From assembly GCF_015354345.1 (NCBI RefSeq), contig NZ_JADKYS010000003.1, positions 340,856 to 404,855 of the forward strand: a stretch of DNA of 64,000 nt. The letters run 5' to 3'. A program made the position numbers and the translations under genes. Under the pieces are notes generated by a model. That model did no database searches, was not told where the DNA came from, and saw only the letters and a list, made by a program, of their open reading frames with translations. The DNA comes from Methylophilus sp. 14 (GTDB lineage: Bacteria; Pseudomonadota; Gammaproteobacteria; Burkholderiales; Methylophilaceae). Of the stretch, positions 9,011 through 18,910 are shown piece by piece. The first letter of the stretch is position 1. Every line of letters starts with the position of its first letter.

Positions 9011-9047
9011 TCTTCCCCCCGGAACAGTGTGTTAACAATACCTTCTG

Positions 9048-9076
9048 CCAATATACACATTTCCAGACCAGTTCAA
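9048..9076 (-). promoter_or_regulatory. mtdB: Putative sigma-70 promoter of the mtdB-mch operon
   Basis: Reading the minus strand, TTGAAC (9076-9071) and TATTGG (9053-9048) are separated by 17 bp, about 40 bp before the mtdB start. An overlapping TATATT would give 15-bp spacing. Called by eye only. Confidence 0.4.
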
Positions 9077-9129
9077 AATAAAGAGTAGACCGTGAAAATC
9101 ATAACTTTTCAAAATTATCTTAAAAAGTT

Positions 9130-10104
9130 TTAATTTGCCACATCTTCTATCGTGATGCTGGCTGGCTGGTTGACGGCAGCGGTCACCAGGAAACCCAAGG
9201 CAGGTTCCCCGGCATAAGTTTCAAGCAATTGCATTTGCATGGCCACCGCTTCCGCACGCGATGGCAACAGCACAAAACCGGTCGGGCCCCATGAGGTTTG
9301 GCCGATGCCGGTATATCCCTGCTGTTTGAGCGACTGTAAAATATTGCCCACCGCCTGGCTGGCATAGGCGCCGCCCTGTGCGGGGCCAAAGTAATCCGCA
9401 TTATATGATTGCAAATCCCCTAAAAACGCACTGAATCCTGCAAAGTCCTGCTCCATTAAGGCAGGTAGCCCCTCACTTAACAATTGCTGCTGAATTGCCT
9501 GCGTCGCCGCCAGTGTGGGCGGCACCAGTTCTTTAAAAGCTGTTTTCTCGCCCTGCCCGTGCAAGCCATCACGGCAATTATCAATGATCAGTAAAAAGTG
9601 CCAATCCGCAGGAAACGCCTGCTGCACCAGCATGGGCGGTACTACAGTATTTGGTCCGCGTCCGCCATCGACAACCAGTCCACCATGCTCAAAGGTTGCA
9701 ATACCGATGCCTGAGCGTGCGCCACGCTGATGAACGGCTGCAATCCGCGCTGCATCGACTGGTTGCCCGAGTAAACTATTCACCGCCGCGCCCAGCGCCA
9801 AGGCCATTTGCGTGCCCGATCCCAAGCCGCCATGACGTGGGATGGCCTGATGTATGCTGACATTCAGGTCTATTGCAAGCTGGTGTGCATCCAGATGTCG
9901 CCGCAAAATGGCGGCAGCCCAAGGGTCCAATGGTGACGACTGAATACCAGGGGTGAGGCTAAGAGAAGTTTGAAATGCATCAATGGCAACACCGACACTG
10001 CCGAACTGGCGCTGCGTCTGCTGATTCAGGTTAAAAAAACCGAGATGTAAGCGACCGTAAGTGGTGACACTGACCGTGCGCTCTGCGGGAATAACTGCAT
10101 TCAT
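9130..10104 (-). CDS. mptG: Beta-ribofuranosylaminobenzene 5'-phosphate synthase-like protein (first committed step of methanopterin synthesis)
   Basis: 324 aa GHMP-fold protein. TTYGRLHLGFFNLNQ at the N-terminus and HGGLGSGTQMALALGAAVN (about residues 91-109, the GHMP phosphate loop) match RFA-P synthases, which join 4-aminobenzoate to phosphoribosyl pyrophosphate with loss of CO2. VVDGGRGPNTVVPPM and TSWGPTGFVLLPS further on fit the family. It is divergent from ppsA and 119 bp upstream of mtdB, so it probably has its own promoter in the 204-bp gap to ppsA. The position beside mtdB and mch supports a cofactor-synthesis role. Confidence 0.9.
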   Translation of the reverse strand: MNAVIPAERTVSVTTYGRLHLGFFNLNQQTQRQFGSVGVAIDAFQTSLSLTPGIQSSPLDPWAAAILRRHLDAHQLAIDLNVSIHQAIPRHGGLGSGTQMALALGAAVNSLLGQPVDAARIAAVHQRGARSGIGIATFEHGGLVVDGGRGPNTVVPPMLVQQAFPADWHFLLIIDNCRDGLHGQGEKTAFKELVPPTLAATQAIQQQLLSEGLPALMEQDFAGFSAFLGDLQSYNADYFGPAQGGAYASQAVGNILQSLKQQGYTGIGQTSWGPTGFVLLPSRAEAVAMQMQLLETYAGEPALGFLVTAAVNQPASITIEDVAN

Positions 10105-10308
10105 GGCGTTTTATTATAGGGATGCTAAAAAAAATGAAATGCCACCCTCACGGCGACGTGACATTAAAACATGATTTTGGCATAATGCCCGATATAAAAG
10201 TCATTCTGTAATCAGACGATGTCCGGTAGACAGCCTCTATTTATCGAATTCAATCCATTGCACTCCGCGATAGATTATCACCAGTTTTAAAATAATTAAG
10301 GGTTTTAT
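10105..10308. promoter_or_regulatory. Divergent control region between mptG and ppsA
   Basis: 204 bp between two divergent starts. AT-rich patches occur (for example GATATAAAAG near 10191), but no single promoter can be fixed by eye. The ppsA ribosome site AAGGG is at the right end. Confidence 0.4.
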
Positions 10309-12681
10309 ATGGTAAGTCATGTTATTCCATTTGAGAATCTACGAAACACTGATGTGCCGTCTGTAGGCGGCAAAAACGCTTCTCTAGGCGAAATGATCTC
10401 TCAACTCACCGCCAAAGGCGTACGCGTACCTACCGGTTTTGCGACCACGGCGGATGCTTATCGTGAGTTTTTGGCGCAAGGTGGATTAAACAACAAAATC
10501 AATGACTTGCTGGACAAGCTGAACGCAGACGATACTCAAGAGCTGGCCCGCGTTGGTTCACAGATCCGCCAGTGGATCATGGAAGCCGAGTTTCCACCAG
10601 CACTGCAGACAGCGATTGCTGAAAACTATGCCAAACTGATTGAACGATCAGCACAAGGCACTACCTTTGCGGTGCGTTCTTCTGCCACGGCAGAAGACTT
10701 GCCAGATGCGTCTTTCGCTGGCCAGCAAGAGTCTTTCCTGAATATCCATGGTCTGGACAACATTAACCATGCGATTAAAGAAGTATTTGCTTCTTTGTAT
10801 AACGACCGTGCAATCTCCTACCGTGTACACAAAGGCTTTGTACACGCAGATGTGGCCCTGTCTGCAGGCGTACAACAAATGGTGCGTTCAGACATTGGCT
10901 GTGCCGGTGTGATGTTTACCATTGACACTGAATCTGGTCACCGTGATGTTGCCTTTATTACTTCATCCTATGGCCTGGGTGAAACTGTGGTGCAAGGTGC
11001 TGTGAACCCGGATGAGTTCTATGTACACAAGCCATTGCTGGCACAAGGGAAGCCAGCCATCGTGCGTCGCACCATGGGCTCCAAATTGATCAAAATGGTG
11101 TTTTCTGACGCCACCCAAGCGGGTAAATCTACCCACACGGTGGATGTAGATGCGGCAGAAAGCAACCGCTACTCCCTGACCGATGCCGATATTCTGGAAT
11201 TAGCCGGTTACGCCATGACCATTGAGCAACACTATGGTTGCCCTATGGATATCGAGTGGGGCAAAAACGGCCTGGATAACAAACTGTACATTCTGCAAGC
11301 ACGTCCTGAGACTGTGAAGTCTCAAGAAGCGGCGAAAAACGTGACAGAAACCTTCAAGCTGCAAAAGCACTCTTCAGTGCCTGTGGTGGCTGGCCGTGCC
11401 GTGACACAAAAAGTAGGCGTGGGCCCGGTGCGTATCGTGCTGGATCCGGCAGAGATGCATGAAGTACAACCAGGTGACGTGCTGGTGGCCGACATGACTG
11501 ATCCTAACTGGGAGCCAGTGATGAAACGTGCCAGCGCATTGGTGACCAACCGTGGCGGCCGTACTTGCCACGCTGCGATTATTGCGCGTGAACTGGGTAT
11601 CCCGGCGATTGTAGGTTCTGTCAATGCGACTGACCTGCTGCGTGATGGCGAAATGGTCACAGTTTCTTGTGCTGAAGGCGAAACCGGTTTTGTTTACCAC
11701 GGCGCATTGGACTTCGAAGTGTCTACACAATCGAACAGCGCACTGGCAAAACCACCTTGCAAGATCATGATGAACGTGGGCAACCCGGACATGGCATTCA
11801 CCTTTGCCCAGACACCAAACGACGGTGTTGGCCTGGCGCGCCTGGAGTTCGTGATTAACAACATGGTAGGCATACACCCGAAAGCTATCCTCAATGTGGA
11901 TGCCATGCCAGCAGCCATGCAGGCCACCATCAAGAACCGTGCGCGTGGCTATGCCAGCCCGAAACAGTTCTACATTGATAAAGTGGCTGAAGGTGTTGCC
12001 ACCATTGCGGCAGCATTCTATCCAAAACCAGTGATTGTACGTACTTCAGACTTCAAGTCTAACGAGTATAAAAAACTGGTTGGTGGTGACATTTACGAGC
12101 CAGACGAAGAAAACCCAATGATCGGTTTCCGCGGCGCGGCACGTTATATGGCAGAAGACTTTAAAGAGTGCTTTGCCATGGAATGCCAGGCCATGAAAAA
12201 AGTCCGTGATGAACTGGGCCTGGTCAACGTTGAGTTGATGATCCCATTCGTACGTACCCTGGAAGAAGCACGTGCCGTGACTGAAATCATGGCTGCCAAC
12301 GGCCTCAAGCGCGGCGAAAATGGCCTGCGCCTGATCATGATGTGTGAAATCCCGGCCAACGCGTTGCTGGCTGAGCAGTTCCTGGAGTATTTCGATGGTT
12401 TCTCTATCGGCTCTAACGACCTGACACAGCTGACATTAGGGATGGACCGTGACTCGGGTATCCTGGCTGACGGTTTTGACGAGCGTAACGATGCGGTGAA
12501 AGTATTGCTGAAAATGGCAATCAACACCTGTAACCGTTTAGGCAAATACGTTGGTATTTGTGGTCAGGGTCCTTCTGACCATGAAGACTTTGCTGAGTGG
12601 CTGGTCGCAGAAGGGATTCAGTCTGTTTCCCTGAATCCTGACACTGTGGTCGCGACCTGGCAGCGTCTGACAAAGAAATAA
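10309..12681 (+). CDS. ppsA: Phosphoenolpyruvate synthase
   Basis: 790 aa, matching the roughly 790-residue family. It converts pyruvate, ATP and water to PEP, AMP and phosphate. The N-terminal ATP-grasp domain starts with [12 protein letters not shown] and contains [20 protein letters not shown]. The swivelling domain carries the phospho-histidine in [21 protein letters not shown] near residue 420. The C-terminal PEP-binding barrel ends in [19 protein letters not shown] and GICGQGPSD. In a ribulose-monophosphate methylotroph the enzyme would recover PEP from pyruvate. A good AAGGG site precedes ATG. Its regulator ppsR follows 37 bp later. Confidence 0.97.
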   Translation: MVSHVIPFENLRNTDVPSVGGKNASLGEMISQLTAKGVRVPTGFATTADAYREFLAQGGLNNKINDLLDKLNADDTQELARVGSQIRQWIMEAEFPPALQTAIAENYAKLIERSAQGTTFAVRSSATAEDLPDASFAGQQESFLNIHGLDNINHAIKEVFASLYNDRAISYRVHKGFVHADVALSAGVQQMVRSDIGCAGVMFTIDTESGHRDVAFITSSYGLGETVVQGAVNPDEFYVHKPLLAQGKPAIVRRTMGSKLIKMVFSDATQAGKSTHTVDVDAAESNRYSLTDADILELAGYAMTIEQHYGCPMDIEWGKNGLDNKLYILQARPETVKSQEAAKNVTETFKLQKHSSVPVVAGRAVTQKVGVGPVRIVLDPAEMHEVQPGDVLVADMTDPNWEPVMKRASALVTNRGGRTCHAAIIARELGIPAIVGSVNATDLLRDGEMVTVSCAEGETGFVYHGALDFEVSTQSNSALAKPPCKIMMNVGNPDMAFTFAQTPNDGVGLARLEFVINNMVGIHPKAILNVDAMPAAMQATIKNRARGYASPKQFYIDKVAEGVATIAAAFYPKPVIVRTSDFKSNEYKKLVGGDIYEPDEENPMIGFRGAARYMAEDFKECFAMECQAMKKVRDELGLVNVELMIPFVRTLEEARAVTEIMAANGLKRGENGLRLIMMCEIPANALLAEQFLEYFDGFSIGSNDLTQLTLGMDRDSGILADGFDERNDAVKVLLKMAINTCNRLGKYVGICGQGPSDHEDFAEWLVAEGIQSVSLNPDTVVATWQRLTKK

Positions 12682-12718
12682 GCGTTAGGCTTGATTAGCA
12701 ATTACTTGAGGCATCTGT

Positions 12719-13522
12719 ATGAATCACCGTTCTGTGTTTATTATTTCTGATGGTACGGGGATTACGGCAGGTGCCTTAAGCAAATTGCTGGAACATTTTC
12801 CGAATACCAAATTCACCACCACTCGCCTGCCCTTTACTGACAATGACGAGAAGGTGCAAGCTGCTTTCGAGCATATCCAGAAAATTGCAGACCAGGATGG
12901 TATTCGCCCGATTGTGATTATGTCCGTCGGCAATGGCGAACACCGCAATCACCTTAAGCAGGCCAACGCCTACTTTATTGATTTATTCCACCGTTTTATT
13001 TACCCGCTGGGCTCAGAGCTTAACCAGGAGCCTCTCACTGGCGCCAGTATCGCTTACAGCGCCATGGGCAACAGCTACTCAGAGCGTATGGAAGCGATTA
13101 ATTTCACGCTGAACCATGATGACGGGATGACCAATACCGGCCTCGATGAAGCTGAAGTAATCCTGATTGGTGTCTCCCGTTGCGGCAAAACGCCGACCAG
13201 CATTTACCTGGCCATGCAGTTTGGCATCAAGGCGGCCAACTACCCGTTGATTCCAGAAGACTTTGAGCGTGGCGCTTTACCTGCCGCCCTGCAAAAGAAT
13301 ATCGACAAGATTTTCGGCCTGACCATTAAGCCTGAGCGCTTGCACTCTGTACGCAATGAGCGTCGCCCGGACAGTTTTTATGCCTCACTGGATAACTGCC
13401 GCAAGGAAATTGAAATTGCTGAAGGCATGATGCGCAGTGCAGGCATCCCCTGGGCAGACTCGACTAGCCGTTCGATTGAAGAGTTATCTGCCTTGATCCT
13501 GCAAAAAATTCGCCAGCGCTAA
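12719..13522 (+). CDS. ppsR: PEP synthase regulatory protein (ADP-dependent kinase/phosphorylase)
   Basis: 267 aa protein of the DUF299/PSRP family. It switches PEP synthase off and on by ADP-dependent phosphorylation and phosphate-dependent dephosphorylation of a threonine next to the catalytic histidine. The N-terminal FIISDGTGITAGAL and the P-loop GVSRCGKT at residues 151-158 are diagnostic, and SLDNCRKEIEIAEGMM near the end is typical. GAGG lies 7 nt before ATG. It is an operon partner of ppsA. Confidence 0.95.
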   Translation: MNHRSVFIISDGTGITAGALSKLLEHFPNTKFTTTRLPFTDNDEKVQAAFEHIQKIADQDGIRPIVIMSVGNGEHRNHLKQANAYFIDLFHRFIYPLGSELNQEPLTGASIAYSAMGNSYSERMEAINFTLNHDDGMTNTGLDEAEVILIGVSRCGKTPTSIYLAMQFGIKAANYPLIPEDFERGALPAALQKNIDKIFGLTIKPERLHSVRNERRPDSFYASLDNCRKEIEIAEGMMRSAGIPWADSTSRSIEELSALILQKIRQR

Positions 13523-13551
13523 GGCTGGCGGCTAGGTTTTGTTGTTGACAC

Positions 13552-13573
13552 AATGGCTGCTTAGGCAGCCATT
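13552..13573. terminator. Perfect dyad at the converging ends of ppsR and the duplicated-domain gene
   Basis: AATGGCTGC, a 4-nt centre, then GCAGCCATT. It includes the stop codon of the minus-strand gene. There is no T-run on either side, so termination is possible but unproved. Confidence 0.35.
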
Positions 13574-14247
13574 GCCATTTCACGGGCTGGCGATGTATGA
13601 ACGCGTTCAGCTTGTGGCTTCAACATGTCGCCACGCCAAAAATAATAAAACTCACGAGAGACACTGAGGAATGTGTGCTGCGAACCCAGCGCATTAAACA
13701 ATGGCAGGTTTCTGTCCACCATCTGGCGGTAGCTATGGGATTGTTTGTGTGAAATGTGGCGCAAAGACAGCAACAGGCATTTTGCCATGCGCATACGCTC
13801 TTTAAACACCGCAGGCTCAAAGCCCCGCACCAGCGTGACTTGCTCAAAAGCGTCCATGACTTGTGTTTCATGGCTGGTCATGGCTGTTTTATCCAGGTCA
13901 TACCAATGCTTGAATAATTCATCCTGTGTCACCATTGCCACCGGCGTACTGCCATTGAATACTTTGGCCTGGCTCATCGCCGCAATGGCTTTGATATCAC
14001 GCACCCAGAATGAGAAAAACTCGCGAATGACCGGCAGGATGCTTGGAATTTCAGCAGGGTCTATGCTGGCAATAAAACGGTCGACGGCATGTCGGTAATG
14101 GCTGCCATCACAAGGGATATCTTTTAGAAAAGCACTGACTCGAATAATAATGAACTCGCGTTGTACCAGCACACGCTCACTCACACCCTGTCCGGTCAGC
14201 AATTTGACGTAAGCTTTACGAGCTTCTTCTTCTCTGGTCATTTCCAT
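13561..14247 (-). CDS. Unrecognised protein with two internal repeats
   Basis: 228 aa; I do not recognise the family. It is real by its strong ribosome site (GGGGAG, 6 nt before ATG), its typical codon use and a clear internal duplication. Residues 27-86 and about 147-208 repeat the same pattern: a helix, then SHYRHAVDRFI / HSYRQMVDRNL, then VIREFFSFWVRDI / VSREFYYFWRGDM. No signal peptide or membrane segment is seen, so a soluble, mostly helical two-domain cytoplasmic protein is likely. It stands alone, converging on ppsR, with a TGATCG-T-CGATCA palindrome 75 bp upstream that may be an operator. No function is proposed. Confidence 0.75.
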   Translation of the reverse strand: MEMTREEEARKAYVKLLTGQGVSERVLVQREFIIIRVSAFLKDIPCDGSHYRHAVDRFIASIDPAEIPSILPVIREFFSFWVRDIKAIAAMSQAKVFNGSTPVAMVTQDELFKHWYDLDKTAMTSHETQVMDAFEQVTLVRGFEPAVFKERMRMAKCLLLSLRHISHKQSHSYRQMVDRNLPLFNALGSQHTFLSVSREFYYFWRGDMLKPQAERVHTSPAREMAMAA

Positions 14248-14321
14248 GATTCACTCCCCTGATTGATTCTGAATAATGCCTGATTATTTAACGGGCATTG
14301 ACAGTTTCATCTTAAATCAGG

Positions 14322-14334
14322 TGATCGTCGATCA
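14322..14334. promoter_or_regulatory. 13-bp palindrome TGATCG-T-CGATCA, possible operator
   Basis: A perfect dyad with a single central base, about 75 bp upstream of the gene starting at 14247. The TGAT..ATCA halves are separated by five bases, so it is not a standard FNR box, which has four. The regulator is unknown. Confidence 0.35.
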
Positions 14335-14404
14335 AACATGTAATGAAATTGGTAAATCCCCCACATTTCCGCGCTTGCGCTTAGTGTGTGTTTACCACAA
14401 CGGG

Positions 14405-15595
14405 CTACTTGGGCTGGCGCGCCAGCAATAACAACAGGCTACTCAGCAAGGTCATCGCCAGCATGGCAGCCGCTAATGTTAGTGTGGAATGCCAGACCAA
14501 AGGCACAATCAGTGCCGAGCTCAAGGTTGAGCATAGCATTTGCATAAAGGCCTGCGCTGAGGCGGCCGTGCCGCGTAATGCTGGATAGCAATCAAGCGCG
14601 GCAATCGACAATACAGGCATGGCCGCGGCCATCCCCACATTAAACAAGGCAATTGGGATAATGGCCAGCCACCAGGCAATGTGCACGCTAGTGCTAGCCC
14701 ACCACTGCAAGCCCACATTACAACTGGCAATCAATACCATCCAGGCAAATGCCCAGTATAAAATACGCGCGGGCGCCACTTTGCCCGCAGTATGCCGTGA
14801 GATCCAGGAGCCTAGCATCATGCCCGTCACCGTGGGAATAAACAGGTAACCGAACTGCTGGCTGTTTAAATGCAAATGTTTGACCAAAAACACCGGACTG
14901 GCCAGCACATAAATAAAAAATGCGGAAAAGTTCAAGCCCAGGCAAGCGATCAGGCCTAGAAATACCTTGTGCTTAAGCATCTTGCCGTAGGTAGCGATGA
15001 TGCCTTGCACAGAAAAAACAATACGCTTTTCCGGCGTCATGGTTTCTGGCAGATAGCGCACCGCCATCCATAGTGCAATCGCCGCATAAACAGATAAGAA
15101 GATAAATATCGCCTGCCAGTGTATGCCCAACAACACGCCACCTAAAATCGGCGCGACGGCTGGCGCGATGCCGAACAACAGTTGCACGGTCGCCATCACC
15201 CGCTGTGCCTGCGCGCCCGAAAACAGATCGCGCACCATGGCGCGCGCCACCGTATTCCCTGCCCCGCCGCTCACGCCTTGTAATGCACGGAATAACCATA
15301 AGGTCTGCACATTCGGCGCAAACGCACAGCCCAGGCTCGCCAGTGCAAAAATAGCCAATCCCCATTTAATGGTGGTGATGCGTCCAATAGCATCTGAAAT
15401 GGTGCCGTGGCATAAAGTCATCACGGCATAAGGCAATAAATACAAGGTCAGGCTTTGCTGGATGGCCAGTTCATCGGTGCCAAACTCAGCGGCCATCACG
15501 TGGAAAGCAGGCAGATAGGTGTCAATCGCAAACGGTGCTAAAGCAGCCAGCCCAGCCAAAACCAGCACCAGGGTAGAAGAACGGGATATCAACAT
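14405..15595 (-). CDS. Bcr/CflA-type multidrug efflux MFS transporter
   Basis: 396 aa from the start chosen here. About twelve hydrophobic segments are visible. The first, LVLVLAGLAALAPFAIDTYLPAF, carries the Asp-Thr-Tyr-Leu-Pro signature of drug/H+ antiporters of the Bcr/CflA subfamily, and GRITTIKWGL and FRALQGVSGGAGNTVARAMVRD are the loop 2-3 and helix-5 motifs. A longer frame begins at 15655 but would run through the pqq terminator. ATG at 15595 has AAGG 8 nt upstream and gives the usual N-terminus. Expected to export small toxic compounds; the substrate is not deducible. Confidence 0.9.
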   Translation of the reverse strand: MLISRSSTLVLVLAGLAALAPFAIDTYLPAFHVMAAEFGTDELAIQQSLTLYLLPYAVMTLCHGTISDAIGRITTIKWGLAIFALASLGCAFAPNVQTLWLFRALQGVSGGAGNTVARAMVRDLFSGAQAQRVMATVQLLFGIAPAVAPILGGVLLGIHWQAIFIFLSVYAAIALWMAVRYLPETMTPEKRIVFSVQGIIATYGKMLKHKVFLGLIACLGLNFSAFFIYVLASPVFLVKHLHLNSQQFGYLFIPTVTGMMLGSWISRHTAGKVAPARILYWAFAWMVLIASCNVGLQWWASTSVHIAWWLAIIPIALFNVGMAAAMPVLSIAALDCYPALRGTAASAQAFMQMLCSTLSSALIVPLVWHSTLTLAAAMLAMTLLSSLLLLLARQPK

Positions 15596-15607
15596 GAACA
15601 ACCTTGT

Positions 15608-15640
15608 AAAAAAAGCAAAGGTGCCCTCAGGCACCTTTAA
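15608..15640 (-). terminator. Rho-independent terminator of the pqq operon
   Basis: On the minus strand, AAAGGTGCC, a 4-nt loop, GGCACCTTT, then a T-run. It lies between the pqqE stop and the efflux gene start. Confidence 0.85.
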
Positions 15641-15675
15641 GATTATAAGCCACAATACCTGCGCTATGAGCAGCC

Positions 15676-16857
15676 TTAAGGCAAGGCATGAAATTGCGCG
15701 ATTCTTTCCTTGTCACCCTCGACATATTTTTTGGAGTTCTTGTCCGTTCTGAAAATGATGGGCTGCTCACGGACCAAGGGGTTTTGTGAATTTACCAAGG
15801 CTTCATCAATCAAATGACGGTTGGGGGACTTGGTACATACCGGATCTGCCATTTCTGCATCCCCACTGAGCAAGTAGGATTGGCAACGGCAGCCGCCCAA
15901 ATCATTCTCTTTTTCATCGCAGCTACGGCAAGGCTCTTTCATCCACTCCATGCCACGATATTTAGTAAACGCTGGCGACTCTTTCCAGGCCCATTCCAGG
16001 CCATTTTCGCGCACATTGGGGAACGTCATGCCTGGTAACACACGGGCTGAATGACAGGGCAATACATCGCCATTGGCAGTCACGATCATGAACACTTCGC
16101 CCCAGCCATTCATGCATTTTTTGGGCCGGTCAGCAAAGTAATCAGGCACCACAAAGAATACCTTCATTTTATTGCCCACGCGCTCCCTGAACGCATTGGT
16201 CGCTGCTTCTGCGCGATCTAACTGCTCACGCGTAGGCATCAATTGATCACGATTCACCAGGCTCCAGCCGTAATACTGCGTATTGGCTAGCTCGACATAA
16301 TCCGCGCCTAATGCTTCTGCCATTTCCAGGATCTTGCCAACCTGGTCAATGTTGTAACGGTGTATCACCACATTGAGCACCATGGGATAGCCATGCGATT
16401 TGATCATGGCTGCGACCTTTTTCTTGAGCTCAAAGGTACGCGTATTGGTAATAAAGTTGCTGATGTCTTCAGTCACATCGTGCATGGAAAGCTGGATGTG
16501 ATCCAGGCCACCTTCTTTAAAGGCCTGGATACGCTTTTCAGTCAGGCCCACGCCAGAAGTGATCAGGTTGCTGTAATAGCCCAGCTTGTGTGCTTCAGCG
16601 ACAATCTCTTCAATGTCATCACGCAGCAGGGGCTCGCCGCCTGAAATGCCCAACTGGATGGCGCCCATTTTACGGGCGTCACGCAAGGCGCTGATCCATT
16701 GCTCGGTCGTTAATTCATTTTTGGTGTGTTTGTCATAATCGGTTGGGTTATAACAAAACGCACAATGCAGCGGACAACGATAAGTCACCTCAGCCAATAA
16801 CCACAAAGGCTGCTTTTGTGTGACGCTTGCTGCTACACCATTATTTAACTGTGCCAT
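15676..16857 (-). CDS. pqqE: PqqA peptide cyclase (radical SAM, PQQ synthesis)
   Basis: 393 aa. It forms the carbon-carbon bond between Glu and Tyr of the PqqA peptide, the first step of PQQ assembly. The radical-SAM cluster motif CPLHCAFC is near residues 29-36, and ISGGEPLLRDD follows. The C-terminal SPASM region has the auxiliary-cluster cysteines (CHSARVLPG, CRSCDEKENDLGGCRCQ, DPVC). It is the last gene of pqqB-C-D-E. PQQ is the cofactor of methanol dehydrogenase, made in the periplasm-facing branch of methylotrophy. Confidence 0.97.
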   Translation of the reverse strand: MAQLNNGVAASVTQKQPLWLLAEVTYRCPLHCAFCYNPTDYDKHTKNELTTEQWISALRDARKMGAIQLGISGGEPLLRDDIEEIVAEAHKLGYYSNLITSGVGLTEKRIQAFKEGGLDHIQLSMHDVTEDISNFITNTRTFELKKKVAAMIKSHGYPMVLNVVIHRYNIDQVGKILEMAEALGADYVELANTQYYGWSLVNRDQLMPTREQLDRAEAATNAFRERVGNKMKVFFVVPDYFADRPKKCMNGWGEVFMIVTANGDVLPCHSARVLPGMTFPNVRENGLEWAWKESPAFTKYRGMEWMKEPCRSCDEKENDLGGCRCQSYLLSGDAEMADPVCTKSPNRHLIDEALVNSQNPLVREQPIIFRTDKNSKKYVEGDKERIAQFHALP

Positions 16858-16874
16858 GATGCCCTCCTTGCGGA

Positions 16875-17159
16875 TTAATTCAGCTTGCGCAACCAGGCTT
16901 TACCAACGGCCAGGTCAAACATGCCTAAAATATCACTCTCAATGTCTTCGGCATCCGGAAAGGTTGTTTTCAAATCAGCCACAATATCGCCAACACTCGC
17001 TTTGCCATCCACGCGCTTGAGAATCTCGCCAGCGCCACCATGCAACTTGACCATGCCTTCCGGAAACAGGATGACATAGCTTTGCTGCGCCTCTTCCCAT
17101 TGAAAGCGATGGTGTAAGGCAATCGCGTAAATGTCCGCGTGTTGAATATTGTTTTCCAT
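16875..17159 (-). CDS. pqqD: PqqD peptide chaperone
   Basis: 94 aa, the usual size. It binds PqqA and presents it to PqqE. VILFPEGMVKLHGGAGEILKRVDGKASVGDIVADL is the typical wing-like PqqD core and spans most of residues 25-60. Placed between pqqC and pqqE with short gaps (35 and 17 bp), so clearly within the operon. Confidence 0.95.
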   Translation of the reverse strand: MENNIQHADIYAIALHHRFQWEEAQQSYVILFPEGMVKLHGGAGEILKRVDGKASVGDIVADLKTTFPDAEDIESDILGMFDLAVGKAWLRKLN

Positions 17160-17194
17160 ATGTCTACTTTCTAATGCGCTGACTTGTCGGTCAT

Positions 17195-17959
17195 TTAATT
17201 TTCAATGTTGATGACCGGCTGACGCAGATAATCACGCCCTTCGGTTTTAATCTCGGTCGAAGCCAGCATAATGGAGTCTGCAATCACCCACAGTACATTC
17301 AGTTTAAATTGCAAAATTTCCAATGCCTTCATCTGCATCTCGCGTGAGGTACTGAAGTAATCCAGCGTGACGCTTAAGCCTTGCTCGACATCGCGGCGCG
17401 CTTCGGTCAGGCGTTTTTTAAAGTACATCAGGCCTTCTTCCTTAACCCATGGATACATGCTCGGCCAGGAGCTGATACGTTGCTGATGGATGTGTGGCGC
17501 AAACAACTCGGTCAGGCTGGAGCAAACGCTCTCTTGCCAGGGGCGCTGTTTGGCAAAATTGATATAGGCATCCACCGCAAAACGCACGCCTGGTGACACC
17601 AGCTCCAGGCTGGTCACTTGCTCACGGGTCAGGCCAACAGCTTCGCCGAGCTTAATCCAGGCTTCAATACCGCCAATCTGGTCATCTACGCCATCATGAT
17701 CAGTAATACGCACTATCCATTGTTTACGCACTTCTTTGTCCGGGCAATTGGATAAAATCGCCGCATCCTTCATCGGAATCGCGATCTGGTAATAAAAACG
17801 GTTAGCGACCCAGCATTGCAATTGTTCTTTAGTCAGTTTGCCTTCATACATCATCACGTGAAACGGATGATAAATATGGTACCCCTGCCCTTTTTCGCGA
17901 AGCTTGGCCTCAAATTCTTCACGGGTCCATGGCAACTGTGCCTGAGTCACTGCGTTCAT
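17195..17959 (-). CDS. pqqC: Pyrroloquinoline-quinone synthase
   Basis: 254 aa, family length about 250. It catalyses the final ring closure and eight-electron oxidation to PQQ without a cofactor. [29 protein letters not shown] and [20 protein letters not shown] at the N-terminal end, and ITDHDGVDD with conserved acidic and histidine residues, match PqqC. It starts 9 bp after the pqqB stop. Confidence 0.97.
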   Translation of the reverse strand: MNAVTQAQLPWTREEFEAKLREKGQGYHIYHPFHVMMYEGKLTKEQLQCWVANRFYYQIAIPMKDAAILSNCPDKEVRKQWIVRITDHDGVDDQIGGIEAWIKLGEAVGLTREQVTSLELVSPGVRFAVDAYINFAKQRPWQESVCSSLTELFAPHIHQQRISSWPSMYPWVKEEGLMYFKKRLTEARRDVEQGLSVTLDYFSTSREMQMKALEILQFKLNVLWVIADSIMLASTEIKTEGRDYLRQPVINIEN

Positions 17960-17968
17960 TTTGTTCTC

Positions 17969-18910
17969 CTATAGAATGATGTCCATGCCGTCGTACGCCA
18001 CCTCGATCTTGTGATCATTGAGAGTTGCACGCTCGGCGGAATCTTCCCTTAAAATCGGGTTGGTATTATTGATATGAATCAGCACTTTACGCACTGCTTT
18101 ATCCATACCAAACTTGTCCAACTCTTCTATCATGCCGCCCGGGCCAGATTGTGGGTTATGGCCGATACTGCGCGCAGTTTTGGTCATTAAGCCCATATCC
18201 AGCATTTCGGTATTGGTCCAGAATGTGCCATCCACCATAATGCAATCGGCCTGATGCATTAATGGTGGCAAATGCGGCTCAATTTCTGCGAGGCCAGGTG
18301 AATACCAGCATTTTTTGCCGGTAGAAATTTCTTCAATCAGCACGCCTATGGTGTCACCCGGATGCGGGTCGTTACGGTGTGGGGAATACGGCGGTGCGGC
18401 ACTCTTTAATGCCACCGCGGTAAAGCGCAGGTTAGGTACTCCGGGGATCTCAAAGCTGTGCGCATTGCTCACATCGTTGGCATCAATCGCGATTTCGTGG
18501 TGATTGACACCGCAATAATGGCCCAGGATATTCAGGATCTGGTTACCGGTGGTGAGGTCCTCATAGACCATTTTCGTGCAGTAAATCTCACGTTTGACTT
18601 GGCCTTCGCGCAGCATAAACAAGCCGGTAGTATGGTCAATTTGCGCGTCAATCAGCACAATGCCCTGAATACCGCTATCACGCACGGCACGGCCTGGTTG
18701 CAAGGGTGCAAACTCTTGGATTTGCTGCAACACATCGGGGGACGCATTAAACAACACCCAATCTACGCCATTGCTGGAAACACAAATCGATGACTGAGTG
18801 CGGCGTTTGGCCTTGATGGTGCCTTTGCGCAAACCGTCACAATTTGGACAATTACAGTTCCACTGTGGAAAGCCACCGCCTGCCCCAGCCCCTAATACGT
18901 GTATATGCAT
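17969..18910 (-). CDS. pqqB: PqqB, metallo-beta-lactamase-fold PQQ synthesis protein
   Basis: 313 aa, normal length. MHIHVLGAGAGGGFPQWNC with the Cys-x-Cys-x2-Cys that follows (NCNCPNCDG) is the PqqB N-terminus, and DAQIDHTTGLFMLREG holds the metal-site variant of the fold. It acts on a PQQ intermediate, probably by tyrosine hydroxylation. It is the first gene of the operon here. No pqqA is found in the 280 bp upstream on either strand. Confidence 0.96.
   Translation of the reverse strand: MHIHVLGAGAGGGFPQWNCNCPNCDGLRKGTIKAKRRTQSSICVSSNGVDWVLFNASPDVLQQIQEFAPLQPGRAVRDSGIQGIVLIDAQIDHTTGLFMLREGQVKREIYCTKMVYEDLTTGNQILNILGHYCGVNHHEIAIDANDVSNAHSFEIPGVPNLRFTAVALKSAAPPYSPHRNDPHPGDTIGVLIEEISTGKKCWYSPGLAEIEPHLPPLMHQADCIMVDGTFWTNTEMLDMGLMTKTARSIGHNPQSGPGGMIEELDKFGMDKAVRKVLIHINNTNPILREDSAERATLNDHKIEVAYDGMDIIL

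Noticed and set aside
14322-14334. TGATCG-T-CGATCA as an FNR box
   Set aside because: FNR halves are separated by four bases; here there are five.
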